From: Hallella bergensis DSM 17361
GTDB lineage: Bacteria; Bacteroidota; Bacteroidia; Bacteroidales; Bacteroidaceae
Reading direction: 5' to 3'
DNA: 64,000 nt
NCBI RefSeq assembly: GCF_000160535.1
Contig: NZ_GG704781.1
Span: 517,330-581,329, forward strand
The notes under the pieces were generated by a model. The model made no database searches. It worked only from the letters and a program-made list of their open reading frames with translations, and was not told the DNA's origin. Below, one piece after another: positions 18,191 through 27,010 of this stretch. The translations under genes were made by a program, and so were the position numbers. The stretch's first letter is position 1; every line of letters starts with the position of its first letter.

Positions 18191-19281
18191 GACAATCTGA
18201 TTTTAAACTTTTTCAAAGCGATTCCCAAAAGCAAGATGGTCATGGCCGTCAGCACCAACAACTCCTCGTAAACCATTTCCACACCAACTCCCATGATCAT
18301 CAACTTCTTCATGGCCGACACATACCACAGGGTGGGTACAATAGCCGAAATATACTGTAGGATAGCAGGCATGCTTTCAATGGGATAGATCATACCCGAG
18401 AGCATCATGCTGGGCATGATGAGGAGCATGCCGGATATCAACAGAGCCACGACCTGCGTCTGAGCTGCCACGCTGATGAGCAATCCCAAGGCGAGCGACA
18501 AAAGTATATAGATCAATGATACCCCCAAGATTGTCAAAATGTTTCCGGCGAGAGGAACTTGCAGTATATATTTGGATATCAGTAATACGCTGATCAGGAT
18601 CAGGAATGACAATACAAAATAAGGTACAGCCTTGGCAATCATGATGTACAATGGTTTGACAGGCGACACCAATAGCACCTCCATGGTTCCCCGTTCTTTC
18701 TCCCTGACAATGCTTACCGACGTCATCATGGCACAGATAAGCATCAGCAGCATGCCCATGATGCCTGGAACAAAATTGTAGGCACTCTTCATCTGGGGAT
18801 TGTAAAGCAATTTGGTGTTGACAACTGGAGTCTGGGCAGACGGGGTTAACCTTGTCAACTCTTGCATGATAATTTGCTGGGCATACGACACTTGTTGCTC
18901 GGCCATATTCGGATCAGTGTAGTCTGCTATGAACTGCACGCCGGCCTGACCGCTGTACTGGTTGTTAGCAAAATGTTTAGAAAAAGCAATGGCGAAGTCT
19001 ATCTGATGATCAGACAAAAGCTGCTTTGCCGCTTCCGTCGTGCCGACAGTATGTGTCACCGTAAAATATTCGGATGCATCGATGCGCTGAACAATCTGTT
19101 GCGTACGGTTGTCCATCGAAGAAGTTACAATCGCTACCTTAACATTCTTGACATCGGTGGTAATGGCAAAGCCAAAAATGAGCATCATCACCACGGGCAT
19201 GCCAAACAAGATGAGCATGGTACGTCGGTCACGTACAATATGCTTGGCTTCCTTGATAACGAATGATATGAATTGTTTCAT
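18187..19281 (-). CDS. ABC-2 type exporter permease (YbhS-like), first
   Basis: A 364-residue permease paralogous to the next gene, with the same helix arrangement and coupling motif SIVREKERGTMEVLLVSPVK. It follows the double-ATPase gene by 33 nt, a gap that shows no promoter. It is expected to form the inner-membrane heterodimer with its neighbour. Function in multidrug efflux is known for E. coli YbhFSR relatives; the substrate here is unknown. Confidence 0.9.
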   Translation of the reverse strand: MKQFISFVIKEAKHIVRDRRTMLILFGMPVVMMLIFGFAITTDVKNVKVAIVTSSMDNRTQQIVQRIDASEYFTVTHTVGTTEAAKQLLSDHQIDFAIAFSKHFANNQYSGQAGVQFIADYTDPNMAEQQVSYAQQIIMQELTRLTPSAQTPVVNTKLLYNPQMKSAYNFVPGIMGMLLMLICAMMTSVSIVREKERGTMEVLLVSPVKPLYIMIAKAVPYFVLSFLILISVLLISKYILQVPLAGNILTILGVSLIYILLSLALGLLISVAAQTQVVALLISGMLLIMPSMMLSGMIYPIESMPAILQYISAIVPTLWYVSAMKKLMIMGVGVEMVYEELLVLTAMTILLLGIALKKFKIRLS

Positions 19282-19314
19282 TATTAATATGCAATAGAAA
19301 TGGTGAATGATGAA

Positions 19315-20784
19315 TTATTCTCCCCGTACAGCCTCACGCGCCAGCAATGTGAAGACTTCGTCCATACTTCCCAGTTTATAGGTGCGTCGCAACTCATCAG
19401 GGGTGCCCATGGCTCGGATTTTCCCATCAACCATGATGGATATCCGGTCACAATATTCAGCTTCGTCCATATAATGCGTTGTTACAAACACGGTGATGCC
19501 CCGCGATGCAGCTTCATAAATCAACTCCCAAAACTGTCGTCTGGTAGCAGGGTCCACACCGCCTGTCGGTTCGTCAAGAAACACCACCTCCGGTTCGTGG
19601 AAAATACTGACCGAGAAAGCCAACTTCTGTTTCCAACCCAATGGCAACGACTTGACGGGTGAATGGCGATGGTCCTCGAAGTGTAACCGTTTGAGCATTT
19701 TGTCTGTTTTGCTTGAGATTTCCTCTCGGCTCATGCCATAAATACCTCCAAAAAGTTTGATGTTTTGTGCAACCGTCATATCCTCATACAGCGAGAATCG
19801 TTGGCTCATGTAGCCGATATGCTTCTTGATTTCCTCCGACTGTCTACGAATATCAAAACCTGCTACTGTTCCCGTTCCGCTGGTGGGCTTGTTCAGTCCG
19901 GTCAACATGTGCATCGCAGTGGTTTTACCTGCACCATTGGCGCCAAGAAAACCAAAAATCTCGCCACGATGGACGGTGAAGGATATATCGTCGACCGCTC
20001 GAAAAGATCCAAACGCCTTGACCAAATGTTCGACCTGTATCACGTCATCAACTGTATCTTTCTGCCCGTTTAAGGTTTCATCGGCATGTTCCAATCCCTT
20101 TGGATTGAATATGTCGGCAAACTGAGTCAAGATCCTGTCCGGTGTACCCACTGCCCTGATCCGGCCTTGATCTAAGAATGCCACGCGTTCACAACAACGT
20201 ATTTCGTCTAAGTAGGGCGTGGCAGCGACAATCGTAATGTTACGGTCCTTCAAAGAACCAAGCATCTGCCACAACTCTTTACGTGACACAGGGTCGACGC
20301 CCGTTGTGGGCTCGTCTAAGAACAACACGCTTGGCTGATGAATCAGTGCACAGGAAAGTGCCAGCTTCTGTTTCATACCACCCGACAGGGCACCTGCCTT
20401 TCGGTCTTTGAACGGTTCGATTTGCGAATAAATGGCCTTTACACCATCGTACCCTGCTTCAACCGTCGTGCCAAAGAGATCGGCAAAGAAGCGTAAGTTT
20501 TCTTCCACCGTCAGATCCTGATACAGCGAGAACTTGCCGGGCATATAACCTACACGGCGCCTGATGTCCCTGTATTGTTTCACAACATCATATCCATCAA
20601 CCTCCGCCGTGCCCGAATCAGGCAGTAAGAGCGTTGCCATAATGCGGAAAAGAGAGGTTTTGCCCGCTCCGTCAGGACCTATCAAACCAAATATTTCGCC
20701 TGGCTTGACCGAGATGGAAACACCATCCAAGGCTTGTACATCGCCGTATCTTTTGCTGACTTCTTTTACCTCAATAGCATTCAT
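19315..20784 (-). CDS. Double ATP-binding protein of a YbhF-type exporter
   Basis: A 489-residue fusion of two ABC ATPase domains. Domain 1 has Walker A GPDGAGKTS at 36-44, and domain 2 has GANGAGKT at 281-288. Signatures are ALSGGMKQK in domain 1 and the altered SLPLGWKQK in domain 2. Walker B strands are VLFLDEPTTGVDP and VVFLDEPTGGVDP, both with the catalytic Glu. The altered second signature suggests one weak and one strong ATP site. It lies 6 nt after the adaptor gene and powers the two permeases encoded downstream. Confidence 0.93.
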   Translation of the reverse strand: MNAIEVKEVSKRYGDVQALDGVSISVKPGEIFGLIGPDGAGKTSLFRIMATLLLPDSGTAEVDGYDVVKQYRDIRRRVGYMPGKFSLYQDLTVEENLRFFADLFGTTVEAGYDGVKAIYSQIEPFKDRKAGALSGGMKQKLALSCALIHQPSVLFLDEPTTGVDPVSRKELWQMLGSLKDRNITIVAATPYLDEIRCCERVAFLDQGRIRAVGTPDRILTQFADIFNPKGLEHADETLNGQKDTVDDVIQVEHLVKAFGSFRAVDDISFTVHRGEIFGFLGANGAGKTTAMHMLTGLNKPTSGTGTVAGFDIRRQSEEIKKHIGYMSQRFSLYEDMTVAQNIKLFGGIYGMSREEISSKTDKMLKRLHFEDHRHSPVKSLPLGWKQKLAFSVSIFHEPEVVFLDEPTGGVDPATRRQFWELIYEAASRGITVFVTTHYMDEAEYCDRISIMVDGKIRAMGTPDELRRTYKLGSMDEVFTLLAREAVRGE

Positions 20785-20790
20785 GCCTCA

Positions 20791-21684
20791 CTACAGATTC
20801 ATACCACCATACATACCTATCTTGATGTTGCCGTCGTTCTGTACAGCAACCTTCACAGCATATACTTGGTCGGCACGTTCGTCGTCAGTTAGTATAGTCT
20901 TGGGAGTAAACTCTGATCGTGGAGATATCCACGTCACAGTCCCGCGATATTCCTTACGCTCACCGGCTCCGTAATCACTAAAGACAGAAACTTGTTGTCC
21001 AACTTTTATCTTTGTCAACTGCTGACTGGTAACATAGGCACGCAAAAAGAGGTTCTTGGTGTTAGCCACTTTGAACAGCGGTTTGCCCATCGCCGCAAAC
21101 TCACCTTTTTCGGCATACTTCTCAAGCACTGTTCCCGTGATAGGAGACATAATATGGCATTTCTTCAGCTGATCCAAAACCTGATACTTCTGGATGTCAT
21201 TGGCACTGATCTGCGAGTTGAGTGCACGGGTATTATTGCCCAAAGCTGATTGTTGAGCTGCAAGCTGACGTTTTAACACTCGTACAGCAGACTGGGCATC
21301 GTCGAGTTGTTTGCGGTTGGCAGCACCGTCATTGACCAACCCTTGGAAGCGCCTCTCCTCTTGCTCTGCCTGCTTGAGTTGCTGTCTGAGCACAGCAATC
21401 TGTTTGTCGACATTGGGTTTCTGATAAGCAATCGAGGCCGAACTGGCACCTATCTGTCGAGCTTTTAAAGCGAGTTGAACGGTGTCTATTAATCCAACTT
21501 GCTGATTCTCTGTTACCTTGGACCCTTCGGTTACATCAAATTCTATCAGCCGTCCATTTTGTTCAGCCGAAACAAGAATCTCCGTTCCCTCGAACATTCC
21601 AGTTGCATCGTAGGTGTTCTCTTGGGATGAGCAAGCTGAAAATAGTGCCACAAGCCCTATGGTTACTATTGTTGTTGTTTTCAT
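20791..21684 (-). CDS. HlyD/YbhG-family periplasmic adaptor
   Basis: A 297-residue membrane fusion protein with a signal ending in LFSACSSQ (Cys18), which looks like a lipoprotein lipobox. The barrel/lipoyl part EILVSAEQNGRLIEFDVTEG is split by a long coiled-coil hairpin (about residues 75-155, rich in Gln, Ala and Leu) that reaches toward TolC. Its role is to connect the inner-membrane ABC pump with the outer-membrane channel encoded just upstream. It begins 2 nt after the tolC-like stop. Confidence 0.9.
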   Translation of the reverse strand: MKTTTIVTIGLVALFSACSSQENTYDATGMFEGTEILVSAEQNGRLIEFDVTEGSKVTENQQVGLIDTVQLALKARQIGASSASIAYQKPNVDKQIAVLRQQLKQAEQEERRFQGLVNDGAANRKQLDDAQSAVRVLKRQLAAQQSALGNNTRALNSQISANDIQKYQVLDQLKKCHIMSPITGTVLEKYAEKGEFAAMGKPLFKVANTKNLFLRAYVTSQQLTKIKVGQQVSVFSDYGAGERKEYRGTVTWISPRSEFTPKTILTDDERADQVYAVKVAVQNDGNIKIGMYGGMNL

Positions 21685-21686
21685 AT

Positions 21687-22934
21687 TCAGTTGTTGTTGA
21701 TATTTTTTAAACGATATATTTCTTGCAAAAGTTGAATCTCGTGAATCACTTTCTGTTGTCGCGCTTCATTTACTGCATTAACATCACGCAGCATTTCGTT
21801 GATAGTCTCAATGCCATTCTGCACTTTTGCCACCGACTTGTCATGTATACTCTCGCGCAAACGAATGATGCGCTCGTCTTGATTGATTTTATTCTGTAGG
21901 TCGCCGATAGAACCTTGGGATTGTCGGTTCTGCAAACTGGTGTTGAAGAGAAATGTCTCGCGTTCGCTCTCAATCATTTGCTTTTTCGTCTCAAGGTTTC
22001 TTAAATCGTTCTTACGTGTATAGAAGGGTGATAATTTCCACGACAATGTCACACCCCCGGCTACCATGGCAGGTTTCATGATCTCCATCACTTTGTTGTG
22101 ATACAATCCCATAGCAAAGGCACTCACAGTAGGGATAAGCTGGCTGTCGAGTGCTTTTCGTTGCGAGTCGAGCAGTCGCTGCTGAGCTGAGAAGTAGGAA
22201 AGTTCAGGACGAAGCATGGCGTTGTCAGCCTTCGGAGCAACCATAGCGGGTCGTGCCAGTTGTGTGTTTTCATCCACTTTCTGACCAATAAACAAACTCA
22301 ACATCTGAGCAAAAGCCTTTCTGGAGGCTCGCAAACTACCTTCTTGCTGCTCTGCCCGGACTTGTTCCACCATCACCGCGTCAAGATCCGATTGGTTGGC
22401 GATGCCTCCGTTCATCATGGCATTGACTGTCTTATTACTCAATTCCAAGTCATTTTGCAATATTTTCACCTGTTTCATTTGTTCATCCAGCATCAGGATG
22501 CTGAAATACAACTGGTCAACACGTTCGTTGATAGCATACAAACGCACGTCTAACTGACGCTCATCCGCGTTGGCCTGTGCCTCTGCCAATTTTTTTTGAG
22601 CCGATATGCCACCTCCGTCATAAATAACTTGGTTGATTTGCACACTGCCGTTGAGCAAATAATTCTTCATGTCGTCCATTCCCATGGCGGCAGTTGAAGG
22701 CGAAGACGACACCATATCCGTGAACGCATGGGCACCGAAACTGAATTTTACTTCGGGCAGATAGACCTTAGAAGCATTGGACACAGTATAGTCTTTACTC
22801 TGCCTGATCAATTCATACTGTTTGATCATGGGATATTCTTCACGTGCCATCTCATGGCATTGGTTCAGCGTCAGCTGTGCAAAACTTTGTACAGTGACAA
22901 CCGATAAAACAAACATGATAACCTTTCGTTTCAT
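21687..22934 (-). CDS. TolC-family outer-membrane efflux protein
   Basis: A 415-residue outer-membrane channel protein, first gene of the exporter operon. I choose ATG 22934 because it gives a standard signal peptide (MKRKVIMFVLSVVTVQSFAQ). The open frame continues 81 codons upstream, but that part has no signal and crosses the probable promoter region. The mature protein has the duplicated TolC helical pattern: LTLNQCHEMAREEYPMIKQ at the start, long helices, and a second repeat around SYFSAQQRLLDSQRKALDSQ. It would form a trimeric exit duct. Confidence 0.9.
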   Translation of the reverse strand: MKRKVIMFVLSVVTVQSFAQLTLNQCHEMAREEYPMIKQYELIRQSKDYTVSNASKVYLPEVKFSFGAHAFTDMVSSSPSTAAMGMDDMKNYLLNGSVQINQVIYDGGGISAQKKLAEAQANADERQLDVRLYAINERVDQLYFSILMLDEQMKQVKILQNDLELSNKTVNAMMNGGIANQSDLDAVMVEQVRAEQQEGSLRASRKAFAQMLSLFIGQKVDENTQLARPAMVAPKADNAMLRPELSYFSAQQRLLDSQRKALDSQLIPTVSAFAMGLYHNKVMEIMKPAMVAGGVTLSWKLSPFYTRKNDLRNLETKKQMIESERETFLFNTSLQNRQSQGSIGDLQNKINQDERIIRLRESIHDKSVAKVQNGIETINEMLRDVNAVNEARQQKVIHEIQLLQEIYRLKNINNN

Positions 22935-23027
22935 ACGTTTTATTGCTCTTGATGCGAATTTGTAGAATACTATAAGCCTTACGTCAATCAATTGGTTTGA
23001 AGTGACGGAGATAGGGCATGTTACATG

Positions 23028-23035
23028 CAAATTTA
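23028..23035 (-). promoter_or_regulatory. Promoter -7 element for the exporter operon
   Basis: The minus strand reads TAAATTTG about 94 nt before the chosen tolC-like ATG. No -33 TTG at the ideal distance, so this is a modest call. Confidence 0.4.
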
Positions 23036-23225
23036 AAAAAAAATCCTGAATTATAGGTTGGACGTTAAAAAAACGAGGAATAATTAACCGTGTCTTAACT
23101 AATTTTGCTATTTGAGAATGTAAAAATCTGCTTAAGACAGTCCGCTGACAGTCAAATTTTTGCATAAAACATGACACAATGTTATTTCGTTGCTATGAGT
23201 TTTTTCTTCGGGTCGTCAAAAACAG

Positions 23226-23615
23226 ATGTACGGATGTGTAAAAATAAAGTTACCTTTTTTTTACAAATATTTTTTAAACATCCAGAGGAAAATGCGCCAT
23301 GTTCTGATGCGAATTATCTGTCTTGAAAAGCTGAAAAATGCGAGTACGATGCGATTACGGCCTTGTCGCGATGCGATTAGAATGGAACGGTAGTGCGGGA
23401 AAGCTTTGATCGTCATGCGATCAAGTTCGAACGATAAAGCCGTTTGATATGTAATCGCAGTTTATCAAACAGTAGCGTTTGGAGCAAAATTCCAGAACGA
23501 GCTGAGTATCAAGATACTATAAAAAGACGCAATTTTAGCATATTTCAGACGTGACGGCATTTGTTTTGAAATACGGGAATTATAATGGTACTTTTGTCAA
23601 AATAAATGCAGTCGA
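23226..23615 (+). repeat. Dispersed intergenic element, copy B, with 22-bp tandem array
   Basis: About 390 nt, homologous by eye to 9548-9944 on the same strand. Left flank has a T-rich run, AATATTTT and GCGCCATGTT (23294 onward). The centre has 22-nt units at 23348, 23370, 23392 and 23414, each with TGCG at unit positions 3-6; two more diverged units run to 23479. The right flank has CAATTTT, ATTTC, ACGTG, AAAT, GGGA and TTTGT in the same order as copy A. It lies between the exporter operon (upstream side) and the end of prs. No gene is seen in it. Function unknown. Confidence 0.6.
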
Positions 23616-23761
23616 AGAAAATGATGAGGGGTGACAGAAATGATGTAAACAACCGTACTGCATCGCGATATTATTCCCAGCTGTAGACGAACAGTTTCCG
23701 ATATGTACAGCGATTGTAAGGATTTGAGGCAAGTTTTATCGGCAAAGGCGAAGGTAAATAT
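23616..23761. other. Intergenic stretch before the prs terminator, nothing recognised
   Basis: This rest of the 886-nt gap between the exporter operon and prs shows no open frame of note, no promoter consensus and no tRNA. A weak 22-nt periodicity (around 23650-23715) may be a decayed extension of the neighbouring array. Confidence 0.4.
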
Positions 23762-23792
23762 ATAGCCGGTCTGCAATGAGCAAACCGGCTAT
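23762..23792 (-). terminator. Hairpin terminator of prs
   Basis: Perfect 9-bp arms ATAGCCGGT/ACCGGCTAT with a 13-nt loop, 28 nt after the prs stop. On the minus strand it is followed by an A/T-rich stretch rather than a pure U-run. Confidence 0.6.
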
Positions 23793-23820
23793 GTTGATAC
23801 GTTAGCGCAGAATATATCGC

Positions 23821-24759
23821 TTAGATAAGATATTGAGAGGAGATGCTCTCGTTGTTCACAACGCGTCTGATGGTTTCAGCTATGATGCCGGCAACGCTCA
23901 GTTGCACCACCTTGGAGCAACGCTGAGTATAGGGAATGGAGTCTGTGAAAACCATTTCCTCTAAGGCTGATTTCTCCACACGGTCGTTGGCAGGACCGCT
24001 CATGACGCAGTGTGAGGCACATGCACGAACACTTAATGCCCCGGCCTCCATCATAATGTCAGCTGCTTTGGTTATCGTGCCGGCTGTGTCCACCATGTCA
24101 TCAATGATCACTACATTTTTGCCTTTTACATCTCCAATAATCTGCATGCTCTCAATCTCGTTGGCGCGGGCACGGGTCTTGTTACAGAGCACGAGTGGAC
24201 AGCCTAAGTATTTGGCGTAGGTGTTGGCACGCTTGGAGCCGCCCACGTCGGGCGAGGCGATCACAAGATCCTTGAGATGAAGCCCCTGAAGATAAGGAAG
24301 TATCACTCCCGAAGCATACAGATGGTCTACGGGAACATTGAAGAAACCCTGAATTTGATCGGCATGAAGATCCATGGTGATCAGACGGTCGATACCGGCC
24401 ACTCTCAGTAAGTCGGCCACCAATTTGGCACCGATGCTTACCCTCGGCTTGTCCTTTCGGTCCTGACGTGCCCAACCGAAATAAGGAATTACAGCAATGA
24501 TCTGCCGGGCGGAAGCACGCTTGGCTGCATCAATCATCAAAAGCAATTCCATCAAGTTGTCAGAATTGGGGAATGTACTCTGTACCAAGAAGACATCGCG
24601 ACCTCTGATAGACTCCTCGTAAGAAACAGCAAATTCTCCATCGGAGAATCTTGTTACGACCAAATTACCCAGCGGACAGCCCAAACTTGAACAGATTTTC
24701 TCAGCAAGATACCTTGAGCGTGTGCCTGAAAATACTAAATAAGAGTTCTTTTCACTCAT
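23821..24759 (-). CDS. prs: Ribose-phosphate pyrophosphokinase
   Basis: A 312-residue cytoplasmic enzyme that makes PRPP from ribose 5-phosphate and ATP for nucleotide, histidine and tryptophan synthesis. Full family length. Landmarks are FSDGE (residues about 38-42), the catalytic flexible-loop region YFGWARQDRKD, the MDLHADQIQGFF region and the PRPP-binding loop VVIIDDMVDTAGT. It has a strong promoter at 24856-24886 and its own terminator, so it looks monocistronic. PRPP also feeds hisG, encoded at 42200. Confidence 0.97.
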   Translation of the reverse strand: MSEKNSYLVFSGTRSRYLAEKICSSLGCPLGNLVVTRFSDGEFAVSYEESIRGRDVFLVQSTFPNSDNLMELLLMIDAAKRASARQIIAVIPYFGWARQDRKDKPRVSIGAKLVADLLRVAGIDRLITMDLHADQIQGFFNVPVDHLYASGVILPYLQGLHLKDLVIASPDVGGSKRANTYAKYLGCPLVLCNKTRARANEIESMQIIGDVKGKNVVIIDDMVDTAGTITKAADIMMEAGALSVRACASHCVMSGPANDRVEKSALEEMVFTDSIPYTQRCSKVVQLSVAGIIAETIRRVVNNESISSQYLI

Positions 24760-24855
24760 GTTGTACGGCGTGTTTTATATATGATGTAGACTTCTGATTC
24801 TGCAAGGAATATGCGTGTTATGAACTTTGGAAGTGTTCCATTGTCATATCCGGTG

Positions 24856-24886
24856 CAAAAGTATTAAAAATACTTGGATTTGACAA
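24856..24886 (-). promoter_or_regulatory. Promoter of prs
   Basis: On the minus strand TTG (24886-24884), a 20-nt spacer and TACTTTTG (24863-24856): a full consensus promoter. It lies back-to-back with the nspC promoter core at 24907-24914. Confidence 0.68.
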
Positions 24887-24906
24887 TTTAATTTGGAAAT
24901 AAAACC

Positions 24907-24914
24907 TAACTTTG
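24907..24914 (+). promoter_or_regulatory. Promoter -7 element for nspC
   Basis: TAACTTTG, ending 15 nt before the ATG at 24930. It covers an in-frame TTG at 24912, which rules that codon out as a likely start. Confidence 0.6.
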
Positions 24915-24929
24915 CACAAAATCAAAGAT

Positions 24930-26111
24930 ATGAAAACAAACGTTTTGACTTTCGAAGGCTTTAACCGTCCGGCATACATTTTGGAGGAAGCTAAGCTTCG
25001 TAAGAATTTACAGCTTATCACACATGTGGCAAAGGAGGCTAATATAGAGGTTATATTGGCATTCAAGGCTTTTGCATTGTGGAAGACGTTTCCTATTTTC
25101 CGTGAATACATTCATTCCGTTACAGCCAGTTCTCTGAGTGAGGCAAGGTTGGGTCGCGAGGAGTTTGGAACACCGGTGCACGCATACTCTCCGGCATACA
25201 CCGATTATGAAATAGACACCATAGCCAGATGTTCGAGTCATCTCACATTCAACTCTCTCTCGCAGATGACCCGCTATATGCCAAGAGTAAAACAGATAAA
25301 CCCTACGATCAGTTTGGGTCTTCGTATTAATCCGGAATATAGCGAAATCGACAACATACTTTATGATCCCTGCGCACCAGGGTCACGTTTTGGCGTACGA
25401 GCTGAAAAACTTCCAGATCGTTTGACTGATGGGATTGATGGTTTTCACTGCCACTGTCATTGTGAAAATAATGCGGATGTTTTCCAACGCACCCTCGAAC
25501 ATATTGAACAAAAGTTTTCAAAATGGTTCACTCAAATCAAATGGATTAATTTTGGCGGTGGTCATCTGATGACCAAGAAGGGATATGATACAGAACTGCT
25601 TATCAGGCTTCTTAACAACTTTCATAAGCGCTATCCTCATTTGCATGTCATACTGGAGCCAGGAAGTGCTTTCCTTTGGGAAACAGGACCTTTGGTAAGT
25701 CAAGTCGTAGACATTGTGGAAGACAAAAGCATTCGTACAGCCATTCTCAATGTGAGCTTCGCCTGTCACATGCCTGATTGTCTTGAAGGTCCCTATTGGC
25801 CTTCGGTAAGAGGTGCAAAAACCTACGAAAGTCCGGATGGAAGCATGGTAAAAACAGCGGGGACGAAAAACGTATATCGCCTTGGGGGAAACTCTTGCCT
25901 GAGTGGTGACTTCATGGGATATTGGGAATTTGACCATGAATTACACGTAGGACAGAATGTTATCTTAGAAGACATGATACACTATACCACGGTGAAAACC
26001 AATATGTTCAACGGAGTATCCCATCCATCCATCTTTTTGGCTCGTGAAAATGGCGAACTTGAGTTACTGCGAGAGTATAGCTATGAAGACTACAAAAGTC
26101 GAATGGACTAA
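24930..26111 (+). CDS. nspC: Carboxynorspermidine decarboxylase
   Basis: A 393-residue PLP-dependent decarboxylase of the alanine racemase-fold (group IV) class, which forms norspermidine/spermidine from the carboxylated precursor in the alternative polyamine pathway. The PLP lysine is Lys46 in ILAFKAF. Also visible are the NFGGGH phosphate-binding loop and the C-terminal SFACHMPDCLEGPYW motif with the active-site Cys and Asp. I start at ATG 24930 because an upstream TTG lies inside the promoter core. The partner carboxy(nor)spermidine dehydrogenase is not in the window. Confidence 0.93.
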   Translation: MKTNVLTFEGFNRPAYILEEAKLRKNLQLITHVAKEANIEVILAFKAFALWKTFPIFREYIHSVTASSLSEARLGREEFGTPVHAYSPAYTDYEIDTIARCSSHLTFNSLSQMTRYMPRVKQINPTISLGLRINPEYSEIDNILYDPCAPGSRFGVRAEKLPDRLTDGIDGFHCHCHCENNADVFQRTLEHIEQKFSKWFTQIKWINFGGGHLMTKKGYDTELLIRLLNNFHKRYPHLHVILEPGSAFLWETGPLVSQVVDIVEDKSIRTAILNVSFACHMPDCLEGPYWPSVRGAKTYESPDGSMVKTAGTKNVYRLGGNSCLSGDFMGYWEFDHELHVGQNVILEDMIHYTTVKTNMFNGVSHPSIFLARENGELELLREYSYEDYKSRMD

Positions 26112-26157
26112 AACATAACAGCACAACAAAGGCTAAACCTTGTTGTGCTGTTATGTT
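26112..26157. terminator. Bidirectional hairpin between nspC and rpsP
   Basis: Arms of about 20 bp (AACATAACAGCACAACAA and its complement, one bulged A) with a 5-nt loop begin directly after the nspC stop. It lies between convergent genes, so it probably terminates both transcripts. It lacks a clear U-run. Confidence 0.65.
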
Positions 26158-26224
26158 AATTGTCTTCTTGAAAATCAGGCGATAAGACTGGATGATAAAT
26201 CCGAATGCCTCATCCAACTGATTC

Positions 26225-26803
26225 TTATTCGGCAGAAGATGCTTCAGGCTCTGCAGATGCTGGTTCCTCTGTTGCAGATTCTTCTGCCACGGGCTCCTCA
26301 GCAGCTTTTGCAGCGGCCTCGGCTTCTGCTTTGGCAGCAGCTTCGGCAGCTTTCTTTTCTGCCAACTTCTTAGCCATTGCCTCGCTCTTGCTCTTTTCTT
26401 GTTCCAATGCCTTGGCAGCCAAGTCTTCTCGGCTCTTAACTGCAGCTTGATGAACTTCTGTCAGCTTCTGCTCCTTGCTTGTTTTCCAAGCATCGAACTT
26501 CTGCTGGCATGCTTCTTCATCGAATGCACCCTTCTTTACACCACCCTTGAGGTGTTTCATCATGTAAACGCCTTCGCGCTTGAGGATGTTGCGAACTGTG
26601 TCAGTAGGTTGAGCACCTACTTCCAGCCAATAGAGCGCACGGTCGAAATTCAAATCTACGGTTGCAGGATTGGTATTTGGGTTGTAAGTACCAATCTTCT
26701 CTGTAATTTTACCATCACGTGGAGCTCTTACATCAGCGATGACGATGCTATAGAATGCATAGTTCTTGCGACCGCCGCGCTGTAATCTAATTTTTGTTGC
26801 CAT
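26225..26803 (-). CDS. rpsP: 30S ribosomal protein S16
   Basis: A 192-residue protein. Residues 1-80 are canonical S16 ([48 protein letters not shown]), a primary 16S rRNA binder. The remaining 110 residues are an extension rich in Lys, Glu and Ala, which ends in a highly acidic, Ala/Glu/Ser-rich tail. S16 of E. coli is only 82 residues; extended forms are common in Bacteroidota. It stands alone, with a promoter core at 26864-26871. Confidence 0.96.
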   Translation of the reverse strand: MATKIRLQRGGRKNYAFYSIVIADVRAPRDGKITEKIGTYNPNTNPATVDLNFDRALYWLEVGAQPTDTVRNILKREGVYMMKHLKGGVKKGAFDEEACQQKFDAWKTSKEQKLTEVHQAAVKSREDLAAKALEQEKSKSEAMAKKLAEKKAAEAAAKAEAEAAAKAAEEPVAEESATEEPASAEPEASSAE

Positions 26804-26863
26804 TTTGTTTTAAAAACTTAAAAATGAGGTTTGAATTATGCTCCCATCTCGTGGAAGCGTGTG

Positions 26864-26871
26864 CAAAGTTA
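26864..26871 (-). promoter_or_regulatory. Promoter -7 element for rpsP
   Basis: The minus strand reads TAACTTTG, about 60 nt before the ATG at 26803. No good -33 TTG seen. Confidence 0.5.
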
Positions 26872-27010
26872 CTCATTTTAGTTCAGTTTCTGCTACTTAA
26901 CGAGATATAACCTAAAGATGTTAATGTTTTTTAAGAATAAATGATAACGGGTTTGATACCATAAGCAACTCGGGGATCGTTGACGTTATAACGGTTATAT
27001 CCTTATACTT

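Noticed and set aside
22935..23177. Extended N-terminus (81 residues) for the TolC-family protein
   Set aside because: The extension lacks a signal peptide, would bury the clear signal at MKRKVIMF inside the protein, and covers the probable promoter at 23028.
24912..24929. TTG start for nspC, adding six residues
   Set aside because: The TTG is part of the promoter core TAACTTTG, so it cannot be in the transcript.
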